A stretch of DNA of 34,073 nucleotides from Methylococcaceae bacterium (GTDB lineage Bacteria > Pseudomonadota > Gammaproteobacteria > Methylococcales > Methylomonadaceae). Where the stretch lies: the NCBI GenBank assembly GCA_012965425.1, contig DTSI01000055.1, positions 1 through 34,073 on the forward strand, given 5' to 3'. The notes below the pieces were generated by a model, which was not told the origin of the DNA, did no database searches, and saw only the letters and a program-made list of their open reading frames with translations. Every line of letters starts with the position of its first letter. Within the stretch, counting starts at the first letter, position 1. Positions 1 to 8,720 of the stretch are shown piece by piece. A program made the translations under genes and the position numbers.

Positions 1-164
1 AGGTGAGAACACGAATCAATGAAATTACGGTAGTTGGTAGAAATACACAAGGTGTCACTATCATTAAGTTAGGCAAGAGTGAGCGAGTAGTTGGGGTGGA
101 CCGAATTGTCGGATTACCCGATGACATCTCAGAAGAAACACATGATAAAGGAGAAGATTTTTAA
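1..164 (+). CDS. gyrA: DNA gyrase subunit A, C-terminal end (partial)
   Basis: This is the last 53 codons of a gene that starts outside the window, read from base 3 to a TAA at 162-164. The peptide contains VVGRNTQGVTIIKL and ERVVGVDRI, which match the last blade of the GyrA C-terminal beta-pinwheel that wraps DNA around gyrase, followed by a short acidic tail (DISEETHDKGEDF). GyrA is the breaking and rejoining subunit of the type II topoisomerase that introduces negative supercoils. Its stop codon shares one base with the serC start, so the two genes are probably co-transcribed. A gyrA-serC junction is common in gammaproteobacteria. ParC is a less likely alternative, because the GRNTQGV blade motif is typical of GyrA. 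Confidence 0.88.
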   Translation, partial: VRTRINEITVVGRNTQGVTIIKLGKSERVVGVDRIVGLPDDISEETHDKGEDF

Positions 165-1240
165 TGAGTAGAGTGTTAAATTTTAGTGCAGGACCATCGA
201 TGCTGCCAGAGGTTGTTTTAAATCGGGCCAAAGATGAAGTGCTCAATTGGCAAAATAGTGGTCAATCCGTTATGGAAATGAGTCATCGGGGTGAGTTTTT
301 TTTAGCGATTGCACAAAAACTTGAGTCATCACTGCGATCAGTTATGGGCATTCCCGATAACTATAAAGTGTTATTTTTGCAAGGGGGTGCGTCGGCACAA
401 TTTGCAATGATTCCGATGAACTTATTACAAGGTAAGCAGACTGCGTGTTATATCAATTCAGGGGCATGGTCCAAAAAAGCTATTAGTGAGGCTAAAAAAT
501 ATTGTGAGGTAACGGTTTCAGCCAGTGGTGAAGAAGGGGGGTATTCTACGGTCCCGGCCATTGAACAATGGCAGCTTGATGATCAAGCCGCTTATTTGCA
601 CTACACCAGTAATGAAACTATTAACGGTGTTGAATTCTCCTTTATTCCAGAAGTGGGGTTGCCGTTGGTAGCGGATATGTCGTCTAACATTCTTTCACGA
701 GTCTTTGATGTTAATAAGTTTGGATTGATTTACGCCGGTTCTCAGAAAAACATGGGACCTGCAGGGGTTACTGTTGTTATTGTTCGAGATGATTTGTTAG
801 CCGCACAAAATCCAGCACTTCCATCGGTTTTTAGTTATGCACAACAAGCGGCCAGTGGTTCAATGTTAAATACGCCCGCTACTTATAATTGGTACTTATT
901 AAGTCTAATTCTGGATTGGCTTGAGGATTTAGGCGGCGTGAGTGCGATCGAAAAGATTAATATAAGTAAGGCTGAAAAGTTATATCAGGCGATTGATGAT
1001 TCTGCGTTATACGAAAATAATATTGATCTGGCTTTTCGTTCTAGAATGAATGTCCCCTTTGTTTTATCGAACCCGGACTTGTTGCCAGAGTTTTTGCTTA
1101 AAGCCAGTGATAACGGGATGGTTGAATTAAAAGGCCATCGCTCCGTCGGCGGTGTTCGTGCCAGCATATATAATGCAATGCCGGAAAAAGGTGTGGATAA
1201 ATTAATACAGTTTATGAAAGAATTTGAGCGAACTCACTAG
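164..1240 (+). CDS. serC: phosphoserine aminotransferase
   Basis: This 358-residue protein has the usual length for SerC, a class V PLP-dependent aminotransferase. It converts 3-phosphohydroxypyruvate and glutamate to phosphoserine in serine synthesis and also acts in pyridoxine synthesis. The N-terminus (VLNFSAGPSMLP), the segment FLQGGASAQFAMIPMNL, and AGSQKNMGPAG with the probable PLP lysine K195 are characteristic. The C-terminus has the expected GHRSVGGVRASIYNA phosphate-binding segment. The ATG overlaps the gyrA stop by one base, and AAGGAG at 148-153 is a plausible ribosome binding site. It heads an amino-acid synthesis series with pheA starting 16 bases downstream. The identification is firm; the cofactor lysine number is from counting. 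Confidence 0.97.
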   Translation: MSRVLNFSAGPSMLPEVVLNRAKDEVLNWQNSGQSVMEMSHRGEFFLAIAQKLESSLRSVMGIPDNYKVLFLQGGASAQFAMIPMNLLQGKQTACYINSGAWSKKAISEAKKYCEVTVSASGEEGGYSTVPAIEQWQLDDQAAYLHYTSNETINGVEFSFIPEVGLPLVADMSSNILSRVFDVNKFGLIYAGSQKNMGPAGVTVVIVRDDLLAAQNPALPSVFSYAQQAASGSMLNTPATYNWYLLSLILDWLEDLGGVSAIEKINISKAEKLYQAIDDSALYENNIDLAFRSRMNVPFVLSNPDLLPEFLLKASDNGMVELKGHRSVGGVRASIYNAMPEKGVDKLIQFMKEFERTH

Positions 1241-1256
1241 CTGATAGCATAATCTT

Positions 1257-2342
1257 ATGACCTCCGTCTTACCCTTAAATGAATTAAGAGTTAAAATTGA
1301 TCTGATTGATCAGAGTATTCTTGCTTTGATTAATCAGCGTGCTGCGTTAGCCATTGAAGTTGCTAAGACAAAAATGGCTGCTGGCGATGACGGCTGTTTT
1401 TATCGCCCAGACCGAGAAGCATTAGTGCTTCGACGGATCAGAGAGATTAATGAAGGTCCGCTGGATGATGAGGTTGCCATGAGTTTTTTCCGAGAGCTCA
1501 TGTCGGCTTGTCTGGCCTTGGAAAAACCCTTGACGGTTGCGTATTTAGGACCGGAGGGAACATTTACCCAGCAAGCTGCAGTTAAGCATTTCGGTCAAGG
1601 TGCGCAGTGTGTTGCCGTCTCATCAATTAATGATATTTTTTGGTCTGTAGAAAACAAGCATTGTCAATTTGGTGTGGTGCCAGTTGAAAATTCTACCGGG
1701 GGGGTAATCACGCATACCTTAGATCGATTTGCTAAATCTGAATTAAGTATTTGTGGTGAGGTTGAGATACGGGTTAACCAAAATCTAATGACTCGGGAAG
1801 ATAATTTGGAGGCAATTTCAACGGTCTTCTCACATGAGCAGTCGTTAGTACAATGTCAGAAATGGCTGGGTGATCATTTGCCCGGTGTAGTACAGCAGTC
1901 AGTGAGTAGTAATGCGGAAGCTGCAAAATTAGCCGCAGAGCAAGTAGGCAGTGCTGCGATTGCTCCGGTGGTTGCCGCCGGGCTGTATCGATTGAATATC
2001 TTACACCGTAATATCGAAGACGAAACAGACAACATCACCCGATTTTTGATTATTGGTGAGCAAACGGCTTCTAAAACAGGCGATGACAAGACAACCTTGT
2101 TGCTTTCAATGGGTAATCAATCGGGCGCTTTACATAAGATTTTACAACCGTTTGCAAAATACAATATCAGTATGACGCGCATTGAGTCGCGTCCTTCGCG
2201 CCAAGGCCTTTGGGAGTATGTTTTTTTTATTGATATTGAAGGGCATATTGAAAATGAAAAGGTCTCTCAGGCATTGAGCGAATTGAAAGGGTCAGTCAAT
2301 ATGTTGACCATCTTAGGGTCTTATCCTAAAGCTGTCATTTAA
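1257..2342 (+). CDS. pheA: bifunctional chorismate mutase / prephenate dehydratase
   Basis: This 361-residue protein carries three domains in the order of the P-protein. Residues 1-90 are an AroQ-type chorismate mutase (LRVKIDLIDQSILALINQRAALA). Residues about 93-268 are prephenate dehydratase, with AYLGPEGTFTQQAA at its start and TRFLIIG at 261-267. Residues about 278-361 are an ACT domain with the ESRP motif at 310-313 that binds phenylalanine. It converts chorismate through prephenate to phenylpyruvate in the cytoplasm. The ESRP motif implies feedback inhibition by phenylalanine, as known for the family. The next gene, hisC, probably supplies the final transamination, and tyrA two genes on uses the same prephenate. 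No leader peptide is visible in the 16-base gap from serC. Confidence 0.97.
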   Translation: MTSVLPLNELRVKIDLIDQSILALINQRAALAIEVAKTKMAAGDDGCFYRPDREALVLRRIREINEGPLDDEVAMSFFRELMSACLALEKPLTVAYLGPEGTFTQQAAVKHFGQGAQCVAVSSINDIFWSVENKHCQFGVVPVENSTGGVITHTLDRFAKSELSICGEVEIRVNQNLMTREDNLEAISTVFSHEQSLVQCQKWLGDHLPGVVQQSVSSNAEAAKLAAEQVGSAAIAPVVAAGLYRLNILHRNIEDETDNITRFLIIGEQTASKTGDDKTTLLLSMGNQSGALHKILQPFAKYNISMTRIESRPSRQGLWEYVFFIDIEGHIENEKVSQALSELKGSVNMLTILGSYPKAVI

Positions 2343-2351
2343 TTAAATTTC

Positions 2352-3479
2352 ATGAATTCAGAAACGAGTCAGATTTATCAGTTGGCACTGGCGGGTGTAC
2401 AGGCGTTAATACCTTATCAGCCGGGGAAGCCGATGAGTGAGCTTGAAAGAGAATTAGGCTTGTCCAGAATTGTTAAGTTGGCTTCAAATGAAAACCCTAA
2501 AGGGCCGAGTGAGAAGGTCTTGTCGACTGTACGTGAGGTGCTGACTGAGGCTTCTCGTTACCCCGATGGTAATGGTTTTTCTCTGAAGACGGCCTTGGCT
2601 AAAAAATTGGCGGTTGCGACAACACAAATTACCTTGGGTAATGGTTCCAATGACGTGTTGGAGATTATTGCCCGGACATTTCTATCAGAGCAGTGTGAAG
2701 TTGTTTTTTCTGAATATGCTTTTGCTGTTTACCCGATTGTTACCCAGGCTGTGGGGGCACAAGCTGTTATTTCAAAAGCATCGGCAGGGGGTGAGTATCC
2801 GTGTTATGGACATGACTTGTCCGCGATGTTAAGGCTGGTGAATAATAAGACCAAAGTAGTGTTTATTGCTAACCCTAACAATCCAACCGGTACTTTCTTA
2901 ACGACCTCGCAACTGTATAGCTTTCTTACTGAGCTTCCAGCAGATATTATTTGTGTCTTAGATGAGGCGTATTTTGAGTATGTGAGTCCTGATGAGCGTT
3001 CGGATTCAATAGCCTGGTTAGGGCTTTTCCCTAATTTAATTATTACGCGTACATTTTCTAAAGCCTATGGATTAGCAGGGATGAGAATTGGATACAGTGT
3101 GTCTAGCGCTGAAATAGCTGATTTGCTAAATCGTGTTCGGCAACCCTTTAATACAAATTTTATGGCGCTCTCAGCGGCAGAAGCTTCTTTGGCCGATAGC
3201 GAATATCTGAATGAAACTATTGCATTAAATCAACAAGGGATGGTGCAGTTAACTGGCGCGTTTACAGCTTTAGGGCTGAGCTGGATTCCCTCTAAAGGTA
3301 ATTTTATTACGGTCAATTTAGGGCGCCCCGCGATGACTATTTATGAGGACTTATTGAAAGCAGGGGTCATCGTCAGGCCCATAGCCAACTATGGCTTGCC
3401 AAATTTTTTGAGAATTAGTATTGGTACGGAATCAGAAAATAGGTTTTTCATTGATGCATTAATTAACGTTCTTGACTAA
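2352..3479 (+). CDS. hisC: histidinol-phosphate / aromatic amino acid aminotransferase
   Basis: This 375-residue fold-type I PLP aminotransferase is of the HisC family. Seen directly are LASNENPKGPS near the N-terminus, ANPNNPTGT at about 174-182, VLDEAYFEY at about 202-210 and TRTFSKAYGLAGMRIGY with the probable PLP lysine K237. HisC converts imidazole-acetol phosphate and glutamate to histidinol phosphate. In this pheA-hisC-tyrA arrangement the enzyme is inferred to act on phenylpyruvate or hydroxyphenylpyruvate as well (often called hisC2 or aroJ). No other his genes are in the window, which favours the aromatic role, but the substrate cannot be read from sequence. Its stop shares one base with the tyrA start, pointing to translational coupling. 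Confidence 0.93.
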   Translation: MNSETSQIYQLALAGVQALIPYQPGKPMSELERELGLSRIVKLASNENPKGPSEKVLSTVREVLTEASRYPDGNGFSLKTALAKKLAVATTQITLGNGSNDVLEIIARTFLSEQCEVVFSEYAFAVYPIVTQAVGAQAVISKASAGGEYPCYGHDLSAMLRLVNNKTKVVFIANPNNPTGTFLTTSQLYSFLTELPADIICVLDEAYFEYVSPDERSDSIAWLGLFPNLIITRTFSKAYGLAGMRIGYSVSSAEIADLLNRVRQPFNTNFMALSAAEASLADSEYLNETIALNQQGMVQLTGAFTALGLSWIPSKGNFITVNLGRPAMTIYEDLLKAGVIVRPIANYGLPNFLRISIGTESENRFFIDALINVLD

Positions 3480-4360
3480 TGTTTAATAAGTTATCTGTTA
3501 TTGGGGTCGGGTTGATTGGTGGTTCCATAGCGCGCAAAGTCCGAGAGCAAGGATTGGCTAAAAATATTGTTGGCGTTGGTTATCAAGCACAGGCGTTAAA
3601 TTTACAGCGTGCTGAAACGTTAGGGGTTGTGGATCAGGTCGGTTATTTTGGTGAAACAGCCGAAGATATTTTATCGCAATCAGACTGCGTCATCATTGCC
3701 GTTCCAGTAGGTTCTGTAGATAAAATATTTCTTGAATTGAAGGATATCTGGAATCCTGATGCGGTGTATTCAGATGTTGGGAGTACTAAAGGTAGCGTGG
3801 TTCAATCAGCAAGGGATATTTTTGGCGCGGTTCCTGATAATTTTGTACCGGTTCATCCGATTGCGGGTGCAGAAAACAGTGGTGTTAATGCCGCTCAACT
3901 TGATTTGTTTACCGGTAAGCGCGTCATTATTACCCCGCTGGAAAATACCTCAGATGAAGCGCTTGACCAGATGCGTTTTTTTTGGGAAAAACTAGGGGCA
4001 AATGTTTCCATGATGGGTATTAGCCATCATGATGCGGTCTTAGCGGCAACCAGTCATTTGCCGCATGTTTTGGCATTTGCACTAGTTCGATTGTTAGATA
4101 AAAAAGACAGTCATGATGAGATTTTTAAATACGCCGCCGGAGGCTTTAAAGATTTTACACGCATTGCCTCGAGTGATCCTGGTATGTGGCTTGATATTTG
4201 TATGAATAACAAAGATGAGATTATTCCTTTAATTCGTCAAATAAATGATGAATTGGAAGAAGTAGCTCAACGCTTAATAGCGGGTGATTCAGAAAGTGTT
4301 TATAAAACATTTGCTACTGCCAAATCTGCCCGTCAACGTTTTTTAGATCAGTGTGATTAA
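3479..4360 (+). CDS. tyrA: prephenate dehydrogenase
   Basis: This 293-residue protein is a monofunctional TyrA. A Rossmann fingerprint for NAD(P) (GVGLIGGS, residues 9-16) opens the protein. SDVGSTKGSV at 98-107 and VHPIAGAENSGV at 125-136 are the conserved active-site segments, and the C-terminal half is the helical dimerisation domain with SHLPHVLAFAL. It oxidatively decarboxylates prephenate to 4-hydroxyphenylpyruvate for tyrosine synthesis. There is no chorismate mutase or ACT domain attached, so feedback control would have to act through the core. It overlaps hisC by one base and lies 6 bases before aroA. In Pseudomonas relatives tyrA and aroA are fused into one protein; here they remain separate. 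Confidence 0.95.
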   Translation: MFNKLSVIGVGLIGGSIARKVREQGLAKNIVGVGYQAQALNLQRAETLGVVDQVGYFGETAEDILSQSDCVIIAVPVGSVDKIFLELKDIWNPDAVYSDVGSTKGSVVQSARDIFGAVPDNFVPVHPIAGAENSGVNAAQLDLFTGKRVIITPLENTSDEALDQMRFFWEKLGANVSMMGISHHDAVLAATSHLPHVLAFALVRLLDKKDSHDEIFKYAAGGFKDFTRIASSDPGMWLDICMNNKDEIIPLIRQINDELEEVAQRLIAGDSESVYKTFATAKSARQRFLDQCD

Positions 4361-4366
4361 TAAAAT

Positions 4367-5683
4367 ATGTCCGATTCAATAATTTTTACAGTACGACCTG
4401 GTGGTTCTTTGCGCGGTGAAATTCGTGTTCCAGGCGATAAATCCATCTCTCATCGTTCGATTATGTTGGGGTCAATCGCAGAAGGGATAACTCGAGTCAC
4501 TGGTTTTCTTGACGCAGAAGATGCTTTAGCTACACTGAAAGCCTTTCGGGCGATGGGTGTTGAAATTGAAGGTCCCGATAAAGGCAATGTAACGATCCGC
4601 GGTGTTGGTTTAAATGGACTTAAAGCACCGCAAGCGCCCCTTTATTTAGGCAACTCGGGGACATCGATGCGGTTGCTCTCTGGTTTGTTGGCAGGCCAGG
4701 CATTTGATTCAGTGTTAACGGGAGATGAGTCGTTATCTAAACGGCCTATGCGACGAGTTACGGCGCCATTGGCTGAAATGTCCGCACAAATAGTAACGGA
4801 AGATGATGGAACAGCGCCGTTGGCCATTAGCGGGACTTCAGCGCTCACCGGTATTCATTATGAAATGCCTATTGCGAGTGCTCAAGTTAAATCGTGTTTA
4901 TTGTTGGCGGGTCTTTATGCCGAAGGAAAAACAACAATAATTGAACCGGCTCCGACTAGAGACCATACTGAACGCATGTTAGCGGGCTGTGGGTATCCTA
5001 TTGAGCGGGTGGGGAGCCAAGTTTCAATTACTAGCGGCCATCGCTTGCACGCGGTAGATATTGACGTACCCAGTGATATTTCTTCAGCCGCTTTTTTTCT
5101 GGTAGGCGCTACTATTGCAGCTAATTCCTCTGTTCGTTTAAATCATGTCGGTATTAATGAAACCCGCACCGGTATTATTGAAATATTAAAATTAATGGGT
5201 GCTGATATTACTCTGACCGATGAGCGCGAGGTCGGGGGTGAATGGGTTGCCGATATTCAAGTTAATTCGAGTCAACTGAAAGGGATTGAAATCCCTGAGC
5301 ATTTAGTGCCCTTAGCCATTGATGAATTCCCAGTATTATTTGTGGCAGCAGCTTGTGCCGAGGGTGTCACCGTATTGACAGGTGCTGAAGAGTTGCGGGT
5401 TAAAGAAAGTGACCGTATTCAAGTGATGGCCGATGGTTTACAGCAATTAAAAGTTAAGGCAGAGCCTACGCCTGATGGCATGGTGATACAGGGTGGTGAC
5501 ATTGAGGGGGGTGAGGTGATTTCGCATGGCGATCACCGTATTGCGATGGCTTTTGCGATTGCGGGATTGCGTTCCAAAGCGCCTATTGTGATTCATGATT
5601 GTGAGAATGTTAATACTTCATTCCCTGAATTTGTATCGTTGGCAGGTGGGCTGGGACTTGATATTTCCCAGACTAGCGAATGA
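4367..5683 (+). CDS. aroA: 3-phosphoshikimate 1-carboxyvinyltransferase (EPSP synthase)
   Basis: This 438-residue protein is of normal EPSP synthase length. Seen are the N-terminal substrate loop PGDKSISHRS (22-31), the segment GNSGTSMRLLSGLLAGQ, LSKRPMRRV and the C-terminal ELRVKESDRIQVMADGL. It transfers the enolpyruvyl group of PEP to shikimate-3-phosphate, the sixth step of the shikimate pathway, in the cytoplasm. The GNSGTSMRLLSG wording resembles the pseudomonad-type enzymes rather than the enterobacterial form with GNAGTAMRPL. That is a comparison from memory and does not by itself establish herbicide tolerance. The last four bases overlap the cmk start (ATGA), the same neighbour relation seen in many gammaproteobacteria. 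Confidence 0.97.
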   Translation: MSDSIIFTVRPGGSLRGEIRVPGDKSISHRSIMLGSIAEGITRVTGFLDAEDALATLKAFRAMGVEIEGPDKGNVTIRGVGLNGLKAPQAPLYLGNSGTSMRLLSGLLAGQAFDSVLTGDESLSKRPMRRVTAPLAEMSAQIVTEDDGTAPLAISGTSALTGIHYEMPIASAQVKSCLLLAGLYAEGKTTIIEPAPTRDHTERMLAGCGYPIERVGSQVSITSGHRLHAVDIDVPSDISSAAFFLVGATIAANSSVRLNHVGINETRTGIIEILKLMGADITLTDEREVGGEWVADIQVNSSQLKGIEIPEHLVPLAIDEFPVLFVAAACAEGVTVLTGAEELRVKESDRIQVMADGLQQLKVKAEPTPDGMVIQGGDIEGGEVISHGDHRIAMAFAIAGLRSKAPIVIHDCENVNTSFPEFVSLAGGLGLDISQTSE

Positions 5684-6366
5684 ATGATCCAGTCTTAACG
5701 ATAGATGGTCCCAGCGGTGCGGGTAAAGGAACGGTTAGCCGTGTCATCGCTAACCAGAAGGGTTGGCATTATTTAGACAGCGGTTCTATTTATCGGTCTT
5801 TGGCAATCGCTGTGTTAGATCAATCAGTTAATTTAGAAAGTAAAGCGGAGATTGTTCAACTCGCTAAAAATATGACACTTGAGTTTTCAGGCGTTGAAGT
5901 TTTGGCTGTTCAATTGAATGGAGTCGACATTACGGCGCGCTTGGCGACCGAAACCACAGGGAGTATAGCCTCTCAAATTGCCGTAATTCCTGAGGTGCGT
6001 GCTGTGCTATTACAAAAACAACGTGATTTTAGGCGGGCCCCTGGGCTTGTGGCGGATGGCAGAGACATGGGGACAGTGGTATTTTCTGAGGCTAACTACA
6101 AGGTGTTCTTAACCGCTTCGGCAGAAAAAAGGGCGTTAAGACGGTATAAGCAGTTGATTGAAAAAGGATTTAATGCTAATCTAGCACAGATAACTCAGGA
6201 TATAGAGAGTCGAGACCTTCGTGATAGTCAACGTGCCATTGCGCCGTTGGCACTGGCTGAAGGTGCGCTTTACGTGGATTCAACGGATAAAACCGCTGAA
6301 CAGGTCATTGCAGTGATTCTTTCATTTATGCTTAGAGTTTATCAGGCCGATCATAAATGTACTTAA
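5680..6366 (+). CDS. cmk: cytidylate kinase
   Basis: This 228-residue protein is a bacterial CMP/dCMP kinase. The P-loop GPSGAGKG lies at residues 10-17, followed by HYLDSGSIYRSLAIA, the CMP-binding insert typical of bacterial Cmk, VADGRDMGTVVF and SRDLRDSQRAIAPL. It phosphorylates CMP and dCMP with ATP and so supplies CDP for nucleotide and phospholipid synthesis. The start overlaps the aroA stop by four bases, and rpsA follows after 69 bases. The cmk-rpsA-ihfB order is classic for gammaproteobacteria. Nothing in the protein is unusual. Confidence 0.97.
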   Translation: MNDPVLTIDGPSGAGKGTVSRVIANQKGWHYLDSGSIYRSLAIAVLDQSVNLESKAEIVQLAKNMTLEFSGVEVLAVQLNGVDITARLATETTGSIASQIAVIPEVRAVLLQKQRDFRRAPGLVADGRDMGTVVFSEANYKVFLTASAEKRALRRYKQLIEKGFNANLAQITQDIESRDLRDSQRAIAPLALAEGALYVDSTDKTAEQVIAVILSFMLRVYQADHKCT

Positions 6367-6398
6367 TTTAAGATCTTTTATCAACTTAACAGAGAAAT

Positions 6399-6421
6399 GT
6401 TTGTTTGAAGTTAAAACAAAC
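6399..6421 (+). promoter_or_regulatory. hairpin in the rpsA leader
   Basis: A perfect 8-bp inverted repeat, GTTTGTTT (6399-6406) and AAACAAAC (6414-6421) around a 7-base loop GAAGTTA, sits 14 bases before the rpsA start codon. Only a weak purine-rich stretch (GGGAAAAGA) lies between the hairpin and the ATG. In E. coli, S1 represses its own translation through a folded leader that lacks a strong Shine-Dalgarno site. This hairpin is inferred to do the same job. The stem is A/T-rich and would be only moderately stable. Confidence 0.5.
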
Positions 6422-6435
6422 GCGGGAAAAGAATT

Positions 6436-8112
6436 ATGAGCGAAAGCTTTGCAGAATTATTTGAAGAGAGTCTAGCTAAGACTGAAATGCGTATAGGCTC
6501 AATGCTAATGGGTACTGTCGTAGAAATTGATAGTGATAAAGTCATTGTTAATGCAGGATTAAAATCAGAAGGTGTTATTCCTAAATGGCAGTTTTTGAAT
6601 GCAGATGGTGAATTAGAAGTTGAAGTCGGGGATGAAATAGAAGTCGCCCTGGATTTAATTGAAGATGGCTTAGGCGCTACATTACTTTCCCGCGATAAAG
6701 CGAAACGAAATAAGGCTTGGTCGGAACTTGAAAAAGCATTTGAATCGAATGAGACGATTACCGGCCGTATTAATGGCCGTGTTCGTGGTGGATTAACGGT
6801 TGCTATTGGTGCCTTACAAGGGTTCTTGCCGGGGTCATTAGTTGATGTACGTCCTATTAGAGACACCAGTTTCTTGGAAGGACATGATCTTGAGTTTAAG
6901 ATCATTAAAATTGATCAAAAACGTAATAACGTTGTTGTCTCTCGTCGGGCGGTTGTTGAGTTAGAATACAGCGCTGAGCGTGAAGAATTACTGAACTCAT
7001 TAAAAGAAGGTATCGTTTTACCGGGTATTGTTAAGAATTTAACTGATTACGGTGCTTTCATAGATCTAGGTGGTGTTGATGGCTTATTGCATATCACTGA
7101 TATGGCTTGGCGTCGTATCCGTCACCCTTCTGAATGTGTAGAGATCGGTGAGGAAATACAAGTTAAGGTCCTCAAGTACGATGAAGAAAAGAATCGTGTT
7201 TCTTTAGGGATGAAACAAATGGGTGAAGATCCTTGGCAGAATATTGCTAGAAGATACCCATCCGGTGCTAAATTATTCGGTAAAGTGAATAATCTTACGG
7301 ATTACGGTTGTTTTGTTGAAATTGAAGAGGGTGTTGAAGGTCTGGTTCACGTTTCTGAAATGGATTGGACAAATAAAAATGTTAACCCATCTAAATTGGT
7401 TCAACTGGGTGAAGAAGTCGAAATTATGGTGTTGGAGATTGACGAAGAGCGTCGTCGTATCTCACTTGGTATGAAACATTGCCAAACAAATCCATGGGAA
7501 GAATTTGGCGCATTACATAATAAAGGCGATAAAATCACCGGTAAAATCAAATCGATTACTGATTTTGGTATCTTTATTGGTCTTAGTGGAAACATTGATG
7601 GCTTGGTGCATATGTCCGATATTTCTTGGTCAGAAAGTGGCGAAGATGTAGCACGTGATTATAAAAAAGGTGATGAGATTGAAACAGTTATTTTAACTGT
7701 TGATACGGATCGTGAGCGTATTTCATTAGGTATTAAGCAATTAGAACAGGATCCATTCCAAGGCTTCTTGGCTCAACATGATAAAGGTACACCGATTAAA
7801 GGTGTTATTACTGCAGTTGATGTTAAAGGCGCAGTGGTAAGAATTACTGACAGTATTGAAGGCTACATTAGAGCATCGGAGGTTAATCGTGACCGTGTTG
7901 AAGATGTTCGTACACACCTCAAAGAAGGTGATGAAATTGAAGCCAAATATATTGGTATTGATAAAAAGAACAAGTCAATTTCATTGTCTATTAAAGCATT
8001 AAGTGAAGATGAAGAGACTGCAACTATTAAGGATTATAAGAAAAAATCTTCTGGTTCTACAGTGACGAGTGCACCAACATTAGGTGATTTATTCAAACGA
8101 ATGGATAAATAA
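6436..8112 (+). CDS. rpsA: 30S ribosomal protein S1
   Basis: This 558-residue protein matches the six-domain S1 of proteobacteria. S1 OB-fold repeats can be seen at about residues 20-87, 106-172, 193-261, 278-348, 365-434 and 452-520. The third to fifth repeats have the clear pattern G(K/I)[20 protein letters not shown]1 binds the 30S platform and unwinds and captures mRNA, and it is essential for messages with weak Shine-Dalgarno sites. Several genes in this window lack a clear Shine-Dalgarno site (feoA, prfC, dusA). The start at 6436 is preceded by a hairpin leader, suggesting autogenous control. A strong terminator follows 14 bases after the stop, so rpsA ends a transcript. Confidence 0.98.
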   Translation: MSESFAELFEESLAKTEMRIGSMLMGTVVEIDSDKVIVNAGLKSEGVIPKWQFLNADGELEVEVGDEIEVALDLIEDGLGATLLSRDKAKRNKAWSELEKAFESNETITGRINGRVRGGLTVAIGALQGFLPGSLVDVRPIRDTSFLEGHDLEFKIIKIDQKRNNVVVSRRAVVELEYSAEREELLNSLKEGIVLPGIVKNLTDYGAFIDLGGVDGLLHITDMAWRRIRHPSECVEIGEEIQVKVLKYDEEKNRVSLGMKQMGEDPWQNIARRYPSGAKLFGKVNNLTDYGCFVEIEEGVEGLVHVSEMDWTNKNVNPSKLVQLGEEVEIMVLEIDEERRRISLGMKHCQTNPWEEFGALHNKGDKITGKIKSITDFGIFIGLSGNIDGLVHMSDISWSESGEDVARDYKKGDEIETVILTVDTDRERISLGIKQLEQDPFQGFLAQHDKGTPIKGVITAVDVKGAVVRITDSIEGYIRASEVNRDRVEDVRTHLKEGDEIEAKYIGIDKKNKSISLSIKALSEDEETATIKDYKKKSSGSTVTSAPTLGDLFKRMDK

Positions 8113-8126
8113 TTAAAGGCCTTGTT

Positions 8127-8163
8127 AAGGCAGTCACCGGTTGTGGCTGCCTTGATTTTTTTC
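8127..8163 (+). terminator. intrinsic terminator after rpsA
   Basis: An 11-bp stem, AAGGCAGTCAC (8127-8137) with GTGGCTGCCTT (8143-8153), has one G-U pair and a five-base loop CGGTT. It is followed by GATTTTTTTC. This is a textbook Rho-independent terminator. It separates rpsA from ihfB, although read-through is possible because ihfB begins only 25 bases later. Confidence 0.92.
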
Positions 8164-8187
8164 AGCGTTAAACAGGAATAATCAGTT

Positions 8188-8493
8188 GTGACAAAATCAG
8201 AATTAATTGAAGAGTTGTCAAAAAAACAACCGCATTTACCGCCTAAGGATGTTGAATTAGCCGTTAACTGTATGTTGGAGCAGATTAATCAATCATTGTC
8301 TTCGGGTGAAAGAATAGAAATACGTGGTTTTGGCAGTTTTTCGCTGCACTACCGTCCTTCTCGTATGGGGCGGAACCCTAAAACCGGTGGTGCTGTTGCT
8401 TTAGCACCTAAATTTGTCCCGCATTTTAAGCCGGGTCGAGAATTAAAGGAGCGCGTAGATGCTTCTAAAGACAGTTACAAAATAACCTGCTGA
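8188..8493 (+). CDS. ihfB: integration host factor, beta subunit
   Basis: This 101-residue protein is an HU/IHF family DNA-bending protein. [20 protein letters not shown] at the N-terminus is close to known IhfB sequences. [25 protein letters not shown] contains the beta-arm with the intercalating proline region, and [14 protein letters not shown] is the conserved C-terminal segment. With IhfA it forms the heterodimer that bends DNA sharply in transcription, replication and recombination. The start is GTG at 8188, with AGGA about 10 bases upstream. The position after rpsA is the standard one and supports ihfB over hupB. No lapA/lapB pair follows as in many gammaproteobacteria; instead the iron-uptake operon begins after 227 bases. 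Confidence 0.96.
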   Translation: MTKSELIEELSKKQPHLPPKDVELAVNCMLEQINQSLSSGERIEIRGFGSFSLHYRPSRMGRNPKTGGAVALAPKFVPHFKPGRELKERVDASKDSYKITC

Positions 8494-8651
8494 GTTTTTC
8501 CTCCTATCGAATCGTTAGTGTTTTTTTCATTAACTTTTTAGCGAAGTCTTTTTTTTAGAGTCAATGTTATTAAATGTTTTCCGAACTGCGCGTAATAATT
8601 CTATTTTGAGTTATGTTGCGGGCGCAACCTTGTCGGTAATTTGTTGGTAGA

Positions 8652-8681
8652 TTGGAAAATGAAGTTGATTTAGATTATAAT
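8652..8681 (+). promoter_or_regulatory. sigma-70 type promoter of feoABC
   Basis: TTGGAA (8652-8657) and TATAAT (8676-8681) are separated by 18 bases. The -10 box is a perfect consensus and the -35 box matches at four of six. Transcription would start near 8688, giving a leader of about 33 bases before feoA. The rest of the 8494-8720 gap holds T-rich sequence and a GC-rich palindrome GTTGCG-GG-CGCAAC at 8615-8628 of unknown meaning. Confidence 0.75.
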
Positions 8682-8694
8682 GAGAATCATTATT
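8676..8694 (+). promoter_or_regulatory. Fur box over the feo promoter
   Basis: The 19 bases from 8676 to 8694, TATAATGAGAATCATTATT, match the classical Fur box GATAATGATAATCATTATC at 16 positions. The box overlaps the -10 element and the expected start point, so Fe-Fur binding should block RNA polymerase. This is the expected logic for repression of ferrous iron uptake when iron is plentiful. Confidence 0.88.
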
Positions 8695-8720
8695 AATTAG
8701 AATCTTAATACGATTATCTT

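Noticed and set aside
6411-6905. Open frame of 164 codons on the minus strand across the start of rpsA
   Set aside because: It lies opposite the clearly real S1 gene and has the Ser/Thr/Pro-rich composition expected of an antisense shadow.
8615-8628. GC-rich palindrome GTTGCG-GG-CGCAAC upstream of the feo promoter
   Set aside because: It is not followed by T residues and does not match a regulator site I know; noted but not assigned a function.
8665-8678. FNR-like site TTGAT-N4-ATTAT before feoA
   Set aside because: Only one half matches well; it overlaps the strong Fur box and promoter, and the match may be chance in A/T-rich DNA.
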